Assembly: GCF_003063625.1 (NCBI RefSeq)
Contig: NZ_CP026604.1
Coordinates: 1,488,001 to 1,552,000 of the forward strand
From: Saccharobesus litoralis
GTDB taxonomy: Bacteria; Pseudomonadota; Gammaproteobacteria; Enterobacterales; Alteromonadaceae
DNA: 64,000 nt
Reading direction: 5' to 3'
Shown here: piece after piece, positions 16,783 to 27,363 of the stretch
Numbering within the stretch: the stretch's first letter is position 1
Layout: every line of letters begins with the position of its first letter
Notes under the pieces: model-generated
What the model was told of the DNA's origin: nothing
The model's database searches: none
What the model saw: only the letters and a program-made list of their open reading frames with translations
Position numbers and translations under genes: made by a program

Positions 16783-19700
16783 TTGTTTAATATTTACCTT
16801 TCCAATCGCCTTGAAAACTTAAGCCTAATGTTAGGCAAAGTATTACAACACACCTCTGACTCAACTTTCGAAAAACAGCATATTTTAGTGCAGCATAAAG
16901 GTATGCAGCATTGGTTGTTAATGCAGTTGGCTGAGCAAAATGGCATTGCCATGAATATTGCGTTTGAACCGCCCGTTGGCGCGATATGGTCAATATTACG
17001 CGAGCTTGACCCCAGCTTAACTAAAGATTCCCCTTATAAAGCCAACATACTTAGTTGGCGTATTTATGATTTATTAAGTTCAAAGCAAGTTGTAGCGGAT
17101 AGTGCTTTTCAGCAAGCGAATGACTACTGGCAAAACGAGCCTATTAACAAGTTGCAAGGACAAAAGCGTTTTCAGTTGGCCAAGGTATTAGCTGATTTAT
17201 ACGAGCAATATCAAATTTATCGTCCTGACTGGATCTTAGCTTGGAGCCAAGGCGAATTTGCGGTGACCGGAAACAGCGAATGGCAAGCCAAATTATGGTA
17301 TTACCTTATTCAACAAGAGCCGCGTCATCCGGTTGCTGAAATGCAGCGTTTGATCAACGTGATCAAGCAAAAAACTGAATTTAGACCCAAACAACGAGTA
17401 TTGTTTGGCTTTAATAGCTTACCGCCATTATGGCTAGATTTTTTTGTCACCTTGGCTGAAAAGCAAGAAATGCATTTATTTTTGCTCAGCCCTTGTAACG
17501 AATTTTGGCAAGATATTCAAAGTGAAAAACGCATTGCGCGGCAACGGGTTAAACATCTGGATCTTGCCGATGGTATCGACAAACACTTTTATGAGCTGGG
17601 CAACCCGTTATTAGCGGCATTAGGTCAACAAGGACAGGCGTTTTTACGCTTACTGTATGATAGACCTCAGTATGAACTCGCGGCATTTGAGCTGACAGAA
17701 GCGTCACATTTGTTAAGCCAAGTGCAAAATCATGTTTTACAAATGCAAGAGCCGCAAGCTGGACTGGTGACGGATGTCAACGACCAATCTATCAATGTGG
17801 TGTCTTGTCACAGTGCGTTGCGCGAAGTACAGCATTTACACGATTGGTTGTTACAACAAATGGAGCTTGATCCGAGTCTCACGCCAAAAGACGTATTGGT
17901 TATGTGCCCGTCAGTGGAGGATTATGCGCCTTACATTGAAGCTGTATTTACCCGCGCCCGTTTTGCTTTGAGTGATAGCCTGCGTATCCCTTGTTCTATC
18001 GCTGATCGTAGCTTTTCATCTAACATGACTTTTGTGCAGTTGTTTACCCAAACGTTGCAATTGCCAGACAGCCGTTTTGCGGTTAGCCAAGTGATAGAAA
18101 TGACCCGTTCGCCATTAGTGCAAGCCAAGTTTGATTGGCAAGAGGCGGATATTGAAACCTTGCTGCCTTGGTTAAAAAATGCGGCGATCCACTGGGGGTT
18201 AGACGGTCAACAAAAAGGGATGTTTGCCTTACCTGAAAGCCAGCAGTTCACTTGGTTAGCAGGCTTAGAAAAACTCTTGTTAGGTTTTGCCTATAGCGAT
18301 GCGACTCATGTATTTGGCGACACAGTCGCTTTGCCAGATGTTGAAGGCGATTTAGGTGTTCTGCTAGGCAAGTTGATGTGGTTTATTGATGTGTTGCGCA
18401 ACCATATGCAACAACTGTCGCAGCCGCGCGATGCTAAAACTTGGTCGGAGTATTTATTGTCCTTGTTAGACGACCTGTTTGTTGATGAACAACAGGGGTA
18501 CGAATATCGCGTTGTGCAAAATGCCATTGTTGATTTAGTTAAATGGACGCAAGATGCAGGCTTTGCTGGTGAGTTTGATTTAGGTGTAGTGCAAGCCTAT
18601 TTTGACATTAGCTTTAACCAGCCTATGCAAAGTCAGCACTTTATGACAGGCCAAGTGACCTTTTGCTCGTTGATCCCCATGCGTAGTATTCCGTTTAAAG
18701 TTATCGCCTTGCTAGGCATGAACGACGGTGATTTTCCGCGGCAAAAGTCGGTTAACAGTTTAGATTTATTAGCGCAAGACCAACCTAGGTTAGGTGATCG
18801 CTCACGCCGTGGTGACGACAGATACTTGTTTTTAGAATGCTTATTATCAGCCCGCGATAAACTTTATATTAGCTATCAAGGTCGGCAAATCAAAGACAAC
18901 AGCGAACGTCAGCCTTCCAATGTGGTGATTGAGTTAATTGATTATTTAGAAAAATATCATGCGTGGTCGCCATCACGAATTCAGCAAACACCATTACACC
19001 CATTTAGTGCCAGTAATTATGTTAGTAGCTATGTCAGTAGCCATGTCAGTACCCGAGCTCAACAAGCGGCTGATACTAATATTGATATAGCGAGTGACGG
19101 CGAGCCGGCGGCTAATTTAGTTGATAAATCAGTCGATAAACCCGTTGGCAAATCACTGCAAAGCTATGAATCGGGTTGGTTAAATTTACTTAAACTGCCT
19201 CAGCAAGAGCATGATCAACTTTCAGCAAGCAATATTACCTTGCCAACCGTCAGCGAACCTTGTTTGTATGTTGATCTGGAAGATTTAATTCGTTTTTATG
19301 CTGAGCCGAGTCGTTATTTTGCCAACAAGGTGTTAAACCTGTACTTGGCAAACGGCAGTCAAGAACTGCAAGACAGCGAGCCATTTGCCGTTGATTACTT
19401 ACAACGTTATCAAGTACAAAATGATTTAGTGGCGTTCAATATCAATACGGCGCAAGGCCAAGTTCAACAGGGATATGCCGACGAGTATATACAAATTGTT
19501 AAACAAGCTGGCCACTTGCCCGACAATGCGTTAGCGCAACAAGCGGTGAACGATTGGCAAGCCGTCGCTACTGACTTTGCGCAAAGTGTATTGGCGCAGG
19601 AGTCATGCGTAACGCAATTGACGGATCTGCAGTTATCCCTCACTAGCCAACAGCAAACTGAGTTTGTGTTAAGCGCGGGTTTACCTTTAGTAAGCGGTGC

Positions 19701-20226
19701 GCTGCTTAATTTTGAAAACACCCCAGACAGCGGTATAACCGCCGATAGTCGCCAAGTGTTCTGGCGTTTAGCCGATGCCAAAGGTAAAGATAAATTACGC
19801 CTGTGGCTGAGCCACTTAATGGCTAACAGCCAACAAAATGTCAGTACCTTAGGCTATTATCGCAGCAGTAAAGATATCGCGACCCGTATTGAATTTGCGC
19901 CATTGGATAACGAGGTTGCGCTAGATCAATTGAGCCGATTAATTAATGGCTTTGAGTTAGGCTTAAGCCAGCCTTTGTTAGTGGATGTAGCCATTGCCGA
20001 ACAGTATTTTACTAAAGATCGCAAAGGTCAGCTTAAAGTCATGACGCAAGAAGCTTGGCAAGCATTGTGGCAAGGCAATCAATTTGTCTCTGGTTTATAT
20101 GACAGTCCTTATCGTCAACACTTTTGGCCGCAGATCCCAGCGTGGACAGATGAACTGGTTTGGCAGATAGCTGAGCTTTATCAAGACATGTTTGCCTTAA
20201 TGCAAATTCAACAGGAGGCTTGCTAA
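16783..20226 (+). CDS. recC: Exodeoxyribonuclease V subunit gamma (RecC)
   Basis: 1147 residues, close to E. coli RecC (1122). The N-terminus has the conserved LVQHKGMQHWLLMQLAEQNGIAMN region. The RecC helicase-like fold includes SIADRSFSSN near residue 405 and MNDGDFPRQKS near 646. RecC recognises Chi and splits the strands for RecB and RecD. The start is TTG at 16783 with AAGGA about 8 nt before; no in-frame ATG preserves the conserved N-terminus. A serine/valine-rich low-complexity stretch (SSYVSSHVSTRAQQ and the SVDKPVGKS region, residues ~745-790) is likely a species-specific insert. recB follows with a 1-nt overlap. The protease gene ptrA, which lies between recC and recB in E. coli, is absent. 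Confidence 0.96.
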   Translation: MFNIYLSNRLENLSLMLGKVLQHTSDSTFEKQHILVQHKGMQHWLLMQLAEQNGIAMNIAFEPPVGAIWSILRELDPSLTKDSPYKANILSWRIYDLLSSKQVVADSAFQQANDYWQNEPINKLQGQKRFQLAKVLADLYEQYQIYRPDWILAWSQGEFAVTGNSEWQAKLWYYLIQQEPRHPVAEMQRLINVIKQKTEFRPKQRVLFGFNSLPPLWLDFFVTLAEKQEMHLFLLSPCNEFWQDIQSEKRIARQRVKHLDLADGIDKHFYELGNPLLAALGQQGQAFLRLLYDRPQYELAAFELTEASHLLSQVQNHVLQMQEPQAGLVTDVNDQSINVVSCHSALREVQHLHDWLLQQMELDPSLTPKDVLVMCPSVEDYAPYIEAVFTRARFALSDSLRIPCSIADRSFSSNMTFVQLFTQTLQLPDSRFAVSQVIEMTRSPLVQAKFDWQEADIETLLPWLKNAAIHWGLDGQQKGMFALPESQQFTWLAGLEKLLLGFAYSDATHVFGDTVALPDVEGDLGVLLGKLMWFIDVLRNHMQQLSQPRDAKTWSEYLLSLLDDLFVDEQQGYEYRVVQNAIVDLVKWTQDAGFAGEFDLGVVQAYFDISFNQPMQSQHFMTGQVTFCSLIPMRSIPFKVIALLGMNDGDFPRQKSVNSLDLLAQDQPRLGDRSRRGDDRYLFLECLLSARDKLYISYQGRQIKDNSERQPSNVVIELIDYLEKYHAWSPSRIQQTPLHPFSASNYVSSYVSSHVSTRAQQAADTNIDIASDGEPAANLVDKSVDKPVGKSLQSYESGWLNLLKLPQQEHDQLSASNITLPTVSEPCLYVDLEDLIRFYAEPSRYFANKVLNLYLANGSQELQDSEPFAVDYLQRYQVQNDLVAFNINTAQGQVQQGYADEYIQIVKQAGHLPDNALAQQAVNDWQAVATDFAQSVLAQESCVTQLTDLQLSLTSQQQTEFVLSAGLPLVSGALLNFENTPDSGITADSRQVFWRLADAKGKDKLRLWLSHLMANSQQNVSTLGYYRSSKDIATRIEFAPLDNEVALDQLSRLINGFELGLSQPLLVDVAIAEQYFTKDRKGQLKVMTQEAWQALWQGNQFVSGLYDSPYRQHFWPQIPAWTDELVWQIAELYQDMFALMQIQQEAC

Positions 20227-23200
20227 TGACCTCATCACCCTTAGCTTACTTGCAAGTCGAAAGCCTACCGCTTAGCGGCCGTCATTTAATTGAAGCCAGT
20301 GCTGGTACAGGTAAAACCTATAATATTACCCGCTTATATTTGCGCTTGCTGCTTGAAAAGCAGTTAACGGTAGAAGAGATCCTCGTGGTGACTTTTACCC
20401 AAGCGGCAACAGAAGAATTAAAAGGGCGTATTGGTAAAGAATTACGCGCTGCGTTAAGTCATTGGCAAAAACCTGTATCTGAGCTAGAACCTGTATTTGC
20501 TAAACTGGTGCAAACCGTGCCAGAGCAGGAAGCCAAAGCGCGCATTGAGTTAGCCTTGTTGCATTTGGATGAGGCGGCTATTTATACCATTCATGGCTTT
20601 TGTTCAAAAGCATTAGCGGAATATAACCTGTTGGCAGGTTTGTCTTTTGATATGCAATTGGCAACAGATACCCGCAAAATGCTGATCCAAGTCATTGAAG
20701 ATCAGTACCGGCGTATTAACCTTGAGCCGCAAACCTTGCAACTTTTACTAGAAATGGCACCAGATGCTCAGCGCTTTTTAGCCAAGTTTCAGCGCTTAAT
20801 ATCTGACAATTCGCCAATAGAAAATAATAGCCCAACAACGGTTATTGACGATGCGATAGCCAGACAACAAACCACTTATCAAACCTTGTTGGACAACCAA
20901 GCCCTGATTGAACAAGAGTTGGTGAATGGGGTAAAAGATCAAGACAAGCATCAAGCCGCATGGCGTGAACTACTGGCCTATTTTGCCAATAGTACGAATT
21001 TAACCGAGTTAAAAACCTCGTTAGATAGACAATCTGTAGCCAGCTTACCGCCTTTGTCTAAAGCGATAAAAGACTTTATGCATGGTCGGCGTTTTACCCG
21101 CAAAGCTGACGATATAAAACAAAATTTAAAAGCCTGTTTTGATTTAGTAAAAGAATTTGAAGCTAAGGTAATTAAACGCCTTGGTGATGATATTTGCACC
21201 GCACAAAAGAACCAACTTGCCGCCCGCCTTATTTTAGCCATCCGCCAGCAAATGGCAGACAATAAACGGCAGCAAGGGGTGATGGATTTTAACGATTTGA
21301 TTTTGCACTTGGCGCACAGTTTGGCTTTGCAGCCGGAACCGAACTCGCTGCCAAAAACACAGCAAAACCCACAGCAAAGCTCACAGCGTGTGCAAGATGC
21401 GGACAATACATTTGCTCAATTACTAAATCGTCAGTACCCCGCCATTTTAGTTGACGAGTTTCAAGATACGGATCCTGAACAGTATCAAATATTTAATGCG
21501 ATCCAAGTGGCAAACGAGAGTCATTTACTCTTGATGATAGGTGATCCTAAGCAGGCGATCTATAAGTTCCGCGGTGGTGATATTTTTACTTACTTGGCCG
21601 CCCGCGAACAGGCCAACTACCAGTGGTTTATGGATACCAACTATCGCTCGGCACAATCTATGGTTACGGCGTATAACCGAGTGTTTTATGGTCAAACCTT
21701 GCCCCACAATTACCAACAAGACAACGGCCAACAAGACAACGGGCAAAAAAACAATGCGCAAAAAGAAAATGAGCAACAAGACAATATCAGCGGCACAGAC
21801 AAGGTGTTTGGTTACGACATTCAATACACGCCAGTTAAAGCCCATCATCAAGATTTATTTATACAATGTCCACAAACTAATGGGTTAGATTCAAGTATAG
21901 AATCGCCGACTCAGCCAAGTAGCAACGCCGCTTTACACCTTGTTTGCTTTGATGACGGCCAGCAAAAAACAGAAACTAAAAACCAATCTTACCGGCAAGT
22001 GATGGCGCAGTGGTTTGCTAATGAGATCGCTAACTTGCTAGGCCGACAAGAGAGTCCCGCCGCGCAAATGATCGAAGGTCAGCATACTCAGGTTGTGCGC
22101 GAACAAGATATCGCCATTCTAGTGCGTGATTTCGGTGAAGCACAGGACATGCAACAAGCCTTGCGCGAAAAAGGTTTAAGTGCCGTGTACCTAAGTAACC
22201 GAGAGAATATTTACCAAACTGCAGAAGCTGGATTTTGGTTGCGTTGTATACAAGGAATATTGCATTTGGAGCGCGACAGTGAATTTGTCGCCGCGTTGGC
22301 GACGCCACTATTAGGCGTATCTGATCAAATGTTATACACCTTACAGCATGATGAAACCTTGTGGGAAAGCTGGCGAGAGCGCTTAGTCGAGCTACGTCGT
22401 CTTTGGTTAAATCGTAGCTTTATCGCTATGGCGTTTAAAATACTGCATGAATACTGCCAAATAGGCCAAAGTGCTGGTGCAAAGAGCCGCGACAGACAAA
22501 TAACCAATCTAATGCACTTAGTTGAGTTGATCCAAGCGCAAAGTCAGCAAACGGCTAACCCACAGCAATTGGTTGATTGGTTGCAACGCCAAGTGACGGA
22601 TCCTGATTTAAATAGCGAAGCTGAACTTAGGTTGGAAAGCGAAGACAATTTGATACGTATTGTTACCTTACATGGCAGTAAAGGCTTGGAGTACCCGATT
22701 GTTTTTGTGCCCTTTGCTACGCGAGCCAAGGCGCAAGTCAATATGGCTTATTATCAATATTTTCAAAGTCAGGCGCAGCGTTCAGTTTTTTATTTGGGTA
22801 ACGATGGCAATATTATTCAACAAGCGCAGCAAGAACAAAATGCCGAAGATGTTCGCTTGCTATACGTGGCACTCACTCGACCTGTATTTCGTTGTTACAT
22901 TGGGGTGTGCCAATTTAATGGCTATGATTCATCGCCATTAGGTTTAACCTTAGGCTTAAACAAACAAGATGATCTTTTTGCTGCCGTTGCGCAGTTAGCT
23001 AACAGTTGCGATGCCATTTGTACGACATCGGTTAACAGCGATGAGTTACTTGAGTTGTCATCCTCTAGCGAGGTTAAGCAACAAGAGAGTCAGCCTGTTG
23101 TGTTACAAGCGGCAACCTTTACAGGCCAAATTGAAAAAGATTGGATGCTGCATTCCTTTTCGGCATTAACCAAAAATGCTCATCATCAGCATGTTGACGA

Positions 23201-24119
23201 GACTAGCTCGGTTATTGATGTTAAGCCTGAAGACGAGCACATTATTCCGGCTGATTTACCCGCTCCAGAGCCTGAAGCACCGACTGATATTAAAACCTGT
23301 TTTAGTTTTATTAAAGGGGCGAATGCCGGACTCTTGTTGCATGAAATTCTAGAGCTAATGGATTTTTCCCAACCTGATTTTACGGCGGCTTGGCAATTAC
23401 TGGAAGCCACCTTAGCCGAAGCGGATAGACCCGATCAAGCCGGTTTTATCGCTTGGTTACAAGATATATTAGCCACCCCGCTAAGCAGTGTAGTGCAACA
23501 AACTGAATTGTTAAGTGACGAGGTGTTTTGTTTGGCGGATTTATCAGCAACGCAAATCCTGCGCGAAGTGGCCTTTTATTTTCCAATGCACAAACTGAAT
23601 AGCCAACAATTGCTGGCCGTGTTGGCGCATCACAGAGGCAAGCCGGTCGATTTGCAGCTGTTTAATCAACAACTGCAAGGCATGATGAACGGGATAATAG
23701 ATTTAGTCATCGAGTGGCAGGGTAAATACTATGTGGCAGATTATAAGTCTAATCATTTGGGGGGCTCTTACGCCGATTATCATTACGCTGCCATGTTACA
23801 AAGTGTGGAGTCTAGCTATTACGACTTACAGTATTTGATTTATAGTTTGGCGCTTCATCGATATTTGCGGCAACGCCTAGACGATTACGATCCTGAACAG
23901 CATTTTGGTGGCGCGATTTATTTATATTTACGCGGCTTAGCGGCACCGCAAAAAGCACAATATTGCCCTAGTGATTTTACCGGTGTCTACGGCACTCGGA
24001 TCAGTGTCCAAATGTTGGACTGGTTAGATGCAACCTTTAATGGTGAAGAAATACCCGAGCTACAGCACAACCCAGCAGATCAGAATGTTGCAGAGATCCG
24101 GCAAGGAGATCAAATCTAA
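20226..24119 (+). CDS. recB: Exodeoxyribonuclease V subunit beta (RecB)
   Basis: 1297 residues from the ATG at 20226, preceded by AGGAGG 7 nt away; it overlaps the recC stop as TAATG. An in-frame TTG at 20220 is less likely. Walker A EASAGTGKT is at 23-31, motif II VDEFQDTDPEQ near 411, and UvrD-like motif VI LLYVALTRP near 878. The C-terminal RecB nuclease domain has LLLHEILE near 1037, GIIDLVIEW near 1156 and YVADYKS near 1170. It is the 3'-5' helicase and nuclease of RecBCD and loads RecA. At about 117 residues longer than E. coli RecB, it has a Gln/Asn-rich insert encoded at 21709-21790 with a repeated QQDNGQ-type unit. Confidence 0.97.
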   Translation: MTSSPLAYLQVESLPLSGRHLIEASAGTGKTYNITRLYLRLLLEKQLTVEEILVVTFTQAATEELKGRIGKELRAALSHWQKPVSELEPVFAKLVQTVPEQEAKARIELALLHLDEAAIYTIHGFCSKALAEYNLLAGLSFDMQLATDTRKMLIQVIEDQYRRINLEPQTLQLLLEMAPDAQRFLAKFQRLISDNSPIENNSPTTVIDDAIARQQTTYQTLLDNQALIEQELVNGVKDQDKHQAAWRELLAYFANSTNLTELKTSLDRQSVASLPPLSKAIKDFMHGRRFTRKADDIKQNLKACFDLVKEFEAKVIKRLGDDICTAQKNQLAARLILAIRQQMADNKRQQGVMDFNDLILHLAHSLALQPEPNSLPKTQQNPQQSSQRVQDADNTFAQLLNRQYPAILVDEFQDTDPEQYQIFNAIQVANESHLLLMIGDPKQAIYKFRGGDIFTYLAAREQANYQWFMDTNYRSAQSMVTAYNRVFYGQTLPHNYQQDNGQQDNGQKNNAQKENEQQDNISGTDKVFGYDIQYTPVKAHHQDLFIQCPQTNGLDSSIESPTQPSSNAALHLVCFDDGQQKTETKNQSYRQVMAQWFANEIANLLGRQESPAAQMIEGQHTQVVREQDIAILVRDFGEAQDMQQALREKGLSAVYLSNRENIYQTAEAGFWLRCIQGILHLERDSEFVAALATPLLGVSDQMLYTLQHDETLWESWRERLVELRRLWLNRSFIAMAFKILHEYCQIGQSAGAKSRDRQITNLMHLVELIQAQSQQTANPQQLVDWLQRQVTDPDLNSEAELRLESEDNLIRIVTLHGSKGLEYPIVFVPFATRAKAQVNMAYYQYFQSQAQRSVFYLGNDGNIIQQAQQEQNAEDVRLLYVALTRPVFRCYIGVCQFNGYDSSPLGLTLGLNKQDDLFAAVAQLANSCDAICTTSVNSDELLELSSSSEVKQQESQPVVLQAATFTGQIEKDWMLHSFSALTKNAHHQHVDETSSVIDVKPEDEHIIPADLPAPEPEAPTDIKTCFSFIKGANAGLLLHEILELMDFSQPDFTAAWQLLEATLAEADRPDQAGFIAWLQDILATPLSSVVQQTELLSDEVFCLADLSATQILREVAFYFPMHKLNSQQLLAVLAHHRGKPVDLQLFNQQLQGMMNGIIDLVIEWQGKYYVADYKSNHLGGSYADYHYAAMLQSVESSYYDLQYLIYSLALHRYLRQRLDDYDPEQHFGGAIYLYLRGLAAPQKAQYCPSDFTGVYGTRISVQMLDWLDATFNGEEIPELQHNPADQNVAEIRQGDQI
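21709..21795 (+). repeat. Degenerate tandem repeat inside recB
   Basis: Imperfect repeats of CAACAAGACAACGG-like units encode a Gln/Asn/Lys-rich linker (QQDNGQQDNGQ and variants) between helicase motifs. It looks like a recent in-frame expansion. Confidence 0.7.
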
Positions 24120-26254
24120 TGGAAAATCTTGATTTATTTGACGACTTACCGGCAAGCCCGCGTTCGCCGCAAAAAGAACTGAAAGCAGCACAGCAAAATC
24201 AGCAACAATCATCAGCGGCAAGTTGTTTAGTGGCACAAAGTTATCGTCATTTTGGCCAAGCACAAGCGATGTTGGAAGCGATTCAGCCAATTGATTATTA
24301 TTTGGCAGACAAGGTGGTGTTTTGTCAACGCCAGCAAGTGCCACTTAACAACATAAGCCCGGCCGAGTTTGATTTATTGTTTCATACCGTGGTGTTGTTG
24401 TCTGAGCAGTTACGTTGTGGTCACACTTGTATTTATTTAAGTGATTACGCACAAACAACGTGTTGGCAAAGTGCCAGTTGGCAGAAAAATAATCAGGATG
24501 AGTTAGCAGCAAAGCCGGGTTATACGTTTCCCACTATGGCGATTTGGCAACAGGTTTTGCAACGCCTACAGTTAGATTTACCGGCTTTGTCTACAGAGCA
24601 GGAGTCATTAGAAGCGGATAGCCACGGATCACAAGAGAGAGCGCAAGAGAAATCACAAGAGAGATCGCCAGATAAATCGCAAATTAGTTCGCCAGTTAAT
24701 TCGCAGAGCTCAGAGGCAGTAAAACCACAAAATGGCCAATTGATTGTGCTTGAACAGCAGCGGGTTTATTTACGCCGTTATTGGCAATTTGAAGTTGAAC
24801 TAGCTCAAGCTTTGCAACAAAAACGCCAGTTAAGCTTTGCGATTGATCTCGCTAAAGCTCAGGCTATTTTACAGGCGCTTTTTCCTCAATCAACACAAGT
24901 TATTGATTGGCAACAAGTCGCGGTAGCCAATGCGTTAAACAAAGGGGTGGCTGTGATCTGTGGTGGCCCAGGTACAGGTAAAACCACGACGGTTGTCCGT
25001 TTGTTAGCGGCGCTAATTAGCTTACAAACGGCAGATTTAAAAATTGCCATGGCTGCGCCTACTGGTAAAGCGGCACAACGCTTATCTGAATCTATCATTA
25101 ATGCCAAAGGTAAATTAAGCCAAGTTGATCCGGCAATTGTCAGTCAAATTCCTGAACAAGCCCAAACCTTGCACCGCTTATTGGGGATCCGCCAGCAGCC
25201 GCATCTAGTTAAGTACGACCAACAGCGGCAGTTAGACTGTGATCTCGTGTTGCTTGATGAAGCCTCTATGGTCGATTTACCACTAATGGTTAGGCTTTTT
25301 CGGGCTTTGCCAACACATTGTCGCGTGATTATGTTAGGCGATGCGGATCAACTTCCTTCGGTTGCCGCAGGCTCGGTATTAGCGGATATCGCCCCGCTAC
25401 CGCATCAAGGCTATAGTCAAGCTAATGCCAGCTATATTGCGCAACTCACCGGCTCGTCAGTCAGCGGCGTAGCCAATGCATGTGACTATTTAAGCCAATT
25501 AAAATTCAGTCATCGTTTTAAAGGTGATGAAGGCGTCGGCCTGCTAGCCAAAGCCGTGATAAATGGCAATGTAAAAGACGCGTGTGCTTTATTAGCCAGC
25601 CAACGGCAAGATATTTACAGCAGCCAAACTTTGGATGATCAGCAATTAGCCCATCTTGTACGGACCTATTTAAAACCTGTGTTTAATGCTGACAACGTGC
25701 AAACTGCATTTAATGCTTTGAGTCAATTTCGACTATTGGCTGCCGTGCGCCAAGGGGAGCAAGGCGTTGAACAGCTTAATCATAAAGTGGAAAGTCAGCT
25801 AAGGCGTCAAGGCTTAATTAAGCGTTTAGCTGGTTACGCAGATAATTTATATGCCGGTAAGCCGGTGATGATCACCGAGAACAGCTATGGTTTAAATTTG
25901 TTTAACGGTGACATTGGCCTATTGTGGCTAAATCAAGGCAAATTAATGGTGGCGTTTGAACAAGCCGATGGCATTCGCTGGTTAAGTTTAGCGCGCTTAC
26001 CTGCCTACGAAACCGTATACGCCATGACCATTCATAAAACTCAAGGCTCAGAGTTCACCCATGTTGCGTTAGTATTGCCAGATAAGGACTCAAAAGTGTT
26101 GTCGCGCGAGCTGCTTTACACAGGTATCACCCGCGCCAAACAAACCGTGCAAATCTATGCCAATGATCAGGTATGGCACAATAGTGTTACTCGCAAAGTA
26201 GAACGCAGCTCGGGGTTAAGAGATAGGTTGTGTTTAACTGAAAATATGGAATAA
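24119..26254 (+). CDS. recD: Exodeoxyribonuclease V subunit alpha (RecD)
   Basis: 711 residues, against about 608 in E. coli. Walker A GGPGTGKTT is near residue 281, motif II LVLLDEASMVDLP near 376, and the C-terminal UvrD-like motif VYAMTIHKTQGSEF near 634. RecD is the fast 5'-3' motor of RecBCD. It starts one base inside the recB stop (TAATG), so the three subunits are translationally coupled. The extra length is partly a Ser/Gln/Lys-rich low-complexity insert at residues ~165-203 (QERAQEKSQERSPDKSQ), between the N-terminal domain and the motor. Confidence 0.96.
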   Translation: MENLDLFDDLPASPRSPQKELKAAQQNQQQSSAASCLVAQSYRHFGQAQAMLEAIQPIDYYLADKVVFCQRQQVPLNNISPAEFDLLFHTVVLLSEQLRCGHTCIYLSDYAQTTCWQSASWQKNNQDELAAKPGYTFPTMAIWQQVLQRLQLDLPALSTEQESLEADSHGSQERAQEKSQERSPDKSQISSPVNSQSSEAVKPQNGQLIVLEQQRVYLRRYWQFEVELAQALQQKRQLSFAIDLAKAQAILQALFPQSTQVIDWQQVAVANALNKGVAVICGGPGTGKTTTVVRLLAALISLQTADLKIAMAAPTGKAAQRLSESIINAKGKLSQVDPAIVSQIPEQAQTLHRLLGIRQQPHLVKYDQQRQLDCDLVLLDEASMVDLPLMVRLFRALPTHCRVIMLGDADQLPSVAAGSVLADIAPLPHQGYSQANASYIAQLTGSSVSGVANACDYLSQLKFSHRFKGDEGVGLLAKAVINGNVKDACALLASQRQDIYSSQTLDDQQLAHLVRTYLKPVFNADNVQTAFNALSQFRLLAAVRQGEQGVEQLNHKVESQLRRQGLIKRLAGYADNLYAGKPVMITENSYGLNLFNGDIGLLWLNQGKLMVAFEQADGIRWLSLARLPAYETVYAMTIHKTQGSEFTHVALVLPDKDSKVLSRELLYTGITRAKQTVQIYANDQVWHNSVTRKVERSSGLRDRLCLTENME

Positions 26255-26272
26255 ACCACCACCGAGGTTTGA
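26252..26272. repeat. AAACC...GGTTT dispersed motif
   Basis: TAAACCACCACCGAGGTTTGA resembles 14948-14972 and, more weakly, 59951-59976. It sits right after the recD stop and is part of the intergenic repeat set. Confidence 0.55.
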
Positions 26273-26364
26273 CTATACTTTCAAATTTACCGTATTAGCT
26301 GGGTGGTAAATAATGAAAGTGCTCGCTTTGACTAATTGATACTGTAACGCTTCTGGTTATTCTG

Positions 26365-27363
26365 GTGGGGTTATTTGTTGTGCGTTGTTATCCGTTTTGG
26401 GGTGTAATACTTGGCGGTTCTTTAATCAGTCAGGCTGCTGCTAGTGAGTACACTTGGCTTGAGCGTGACGGGGTTATTGCCTTAATGCAAGGTAAGCGCA
26501 CCGTTTGGGCATTAAATTATGGTGCTCAAGTTGCTAAGCCGTATTTTCATCCGCTGAGCTTACAAGATGGCTCTGTCATAACGCGGTACGAGCCGCACTC
26601 GCCTGAGCACCCTTGGCATAAAGGTTTGTGGTTTAGTTTTAAATATATTAACGGCGTGAATTACTGGGAAGAAAATAAGCAAACAGGCAAATCAGACGGG
26701 TTAACTCAAGTTACCTCTCATCATTTTTTTAAGCATCCGGATAACAGTGCTACTTTAATTTTACATTTGCAATATCGACCTCACCATGACGCAGCAGATG
26801 CGCTTATTTTTGAACAAAGAACCTTATTTATCTCGGCACAAGATGCGTCAGGGCGGATGAATATTGATTGGCTGTCTCACTTTACCGCCTTAGCCGATGT
26901 CACCTTGGATCGCACTCCATTGCCTAGTGAACATAATGGCAAAGTTTGGGGCAAAGCTTGGGGTGGTTACGCTGGTTTATCAATGCGCTTTGCGCCAAAG
27001 CTTAAACAAAACAAAGCGGATAATTGGCAATTTTCTGCGCCAATACAAAGCCAATTACTGACTCAAGCTAAGCTAGAGGGGACGCAACTGCACGCAACTC
27101 AAAACCAATGGATGTATTATGGCGGTGCTAAAGGTGGCTTGGCGATTTTTGATCATGTTCGTAATTCTTCACAGACGGCAAGCTGGTATGTGGCTCCGAA
27201 CATGTCTTATTTTAGTCCTGCTTTTTTGTTTAAACGACCGTTGTCCTATGCAGCGGGCCAAACTTGGCAGTTGAGTTACCGAGTCAGTATTTATAGCCAG
27301 CCTAGAACACCTGAGCAACTGGCGATGGATGATCGCCAATATCGTTTATTAATCGCTGACTAG
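26365..27363 (+). CDS. DUF6807 (PmoA-like) family secreted protein
   Basis: 332 residues from a GTG; a second GTG at 26380 has GGTGGGG upstream and may be the true start. A signal peptide spans ~residues 6-27 (WGVILGGSLISQAAAS). Family hallmarks are YEPHSPEHPWHKGLWFSF near residue 72, GVNYWEE, and SYFSPAFLFKRPLSY near the end. DUF6807 proteins were named after methane oxygenase PmoA but occur mainly in polysaccharide and sugar-catabolic clusters; the fold suggests a beta-sandwich and the activity is not known to me. It converges with a ThuA-like gene and the 3' ends overlap by 15 bp. Confidence 0.8.
   Translation: MGLFVVRCYPFWGVILGGSLISQAAASEYTWLERDGVIALMQGKRTVWALNYGAQVAKPYFHPLSLQDGSVITRYEPHSPEHPWHKGLWFSFKYINGVNYWEENKQTGKSDGLTQVTSHHFFKHPDNSATLILHLQYRPHHDAADALIFEQRTLFISAQDASGRMNIDWLSHFTALADVTLDRTPLPSEHNGKVWGKAWGGYAGLSMRFAPKLKQNKADNWQFSAPIQSQLLTQAKLEGTQLHATQNQWMYYGGAKGGLAIFDHVRNSSQTASWYVAPNMSYFSPAFLFKRPLSYAAGQTWQLSYRVSIYSQPRTPEQLAMDDRQYRLLIAD

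Noticed and set aside
17774-17971. Small frame inside recC
   Set aside because: Alternate-frame shadow within a long conserved gene, with no ribosome site.
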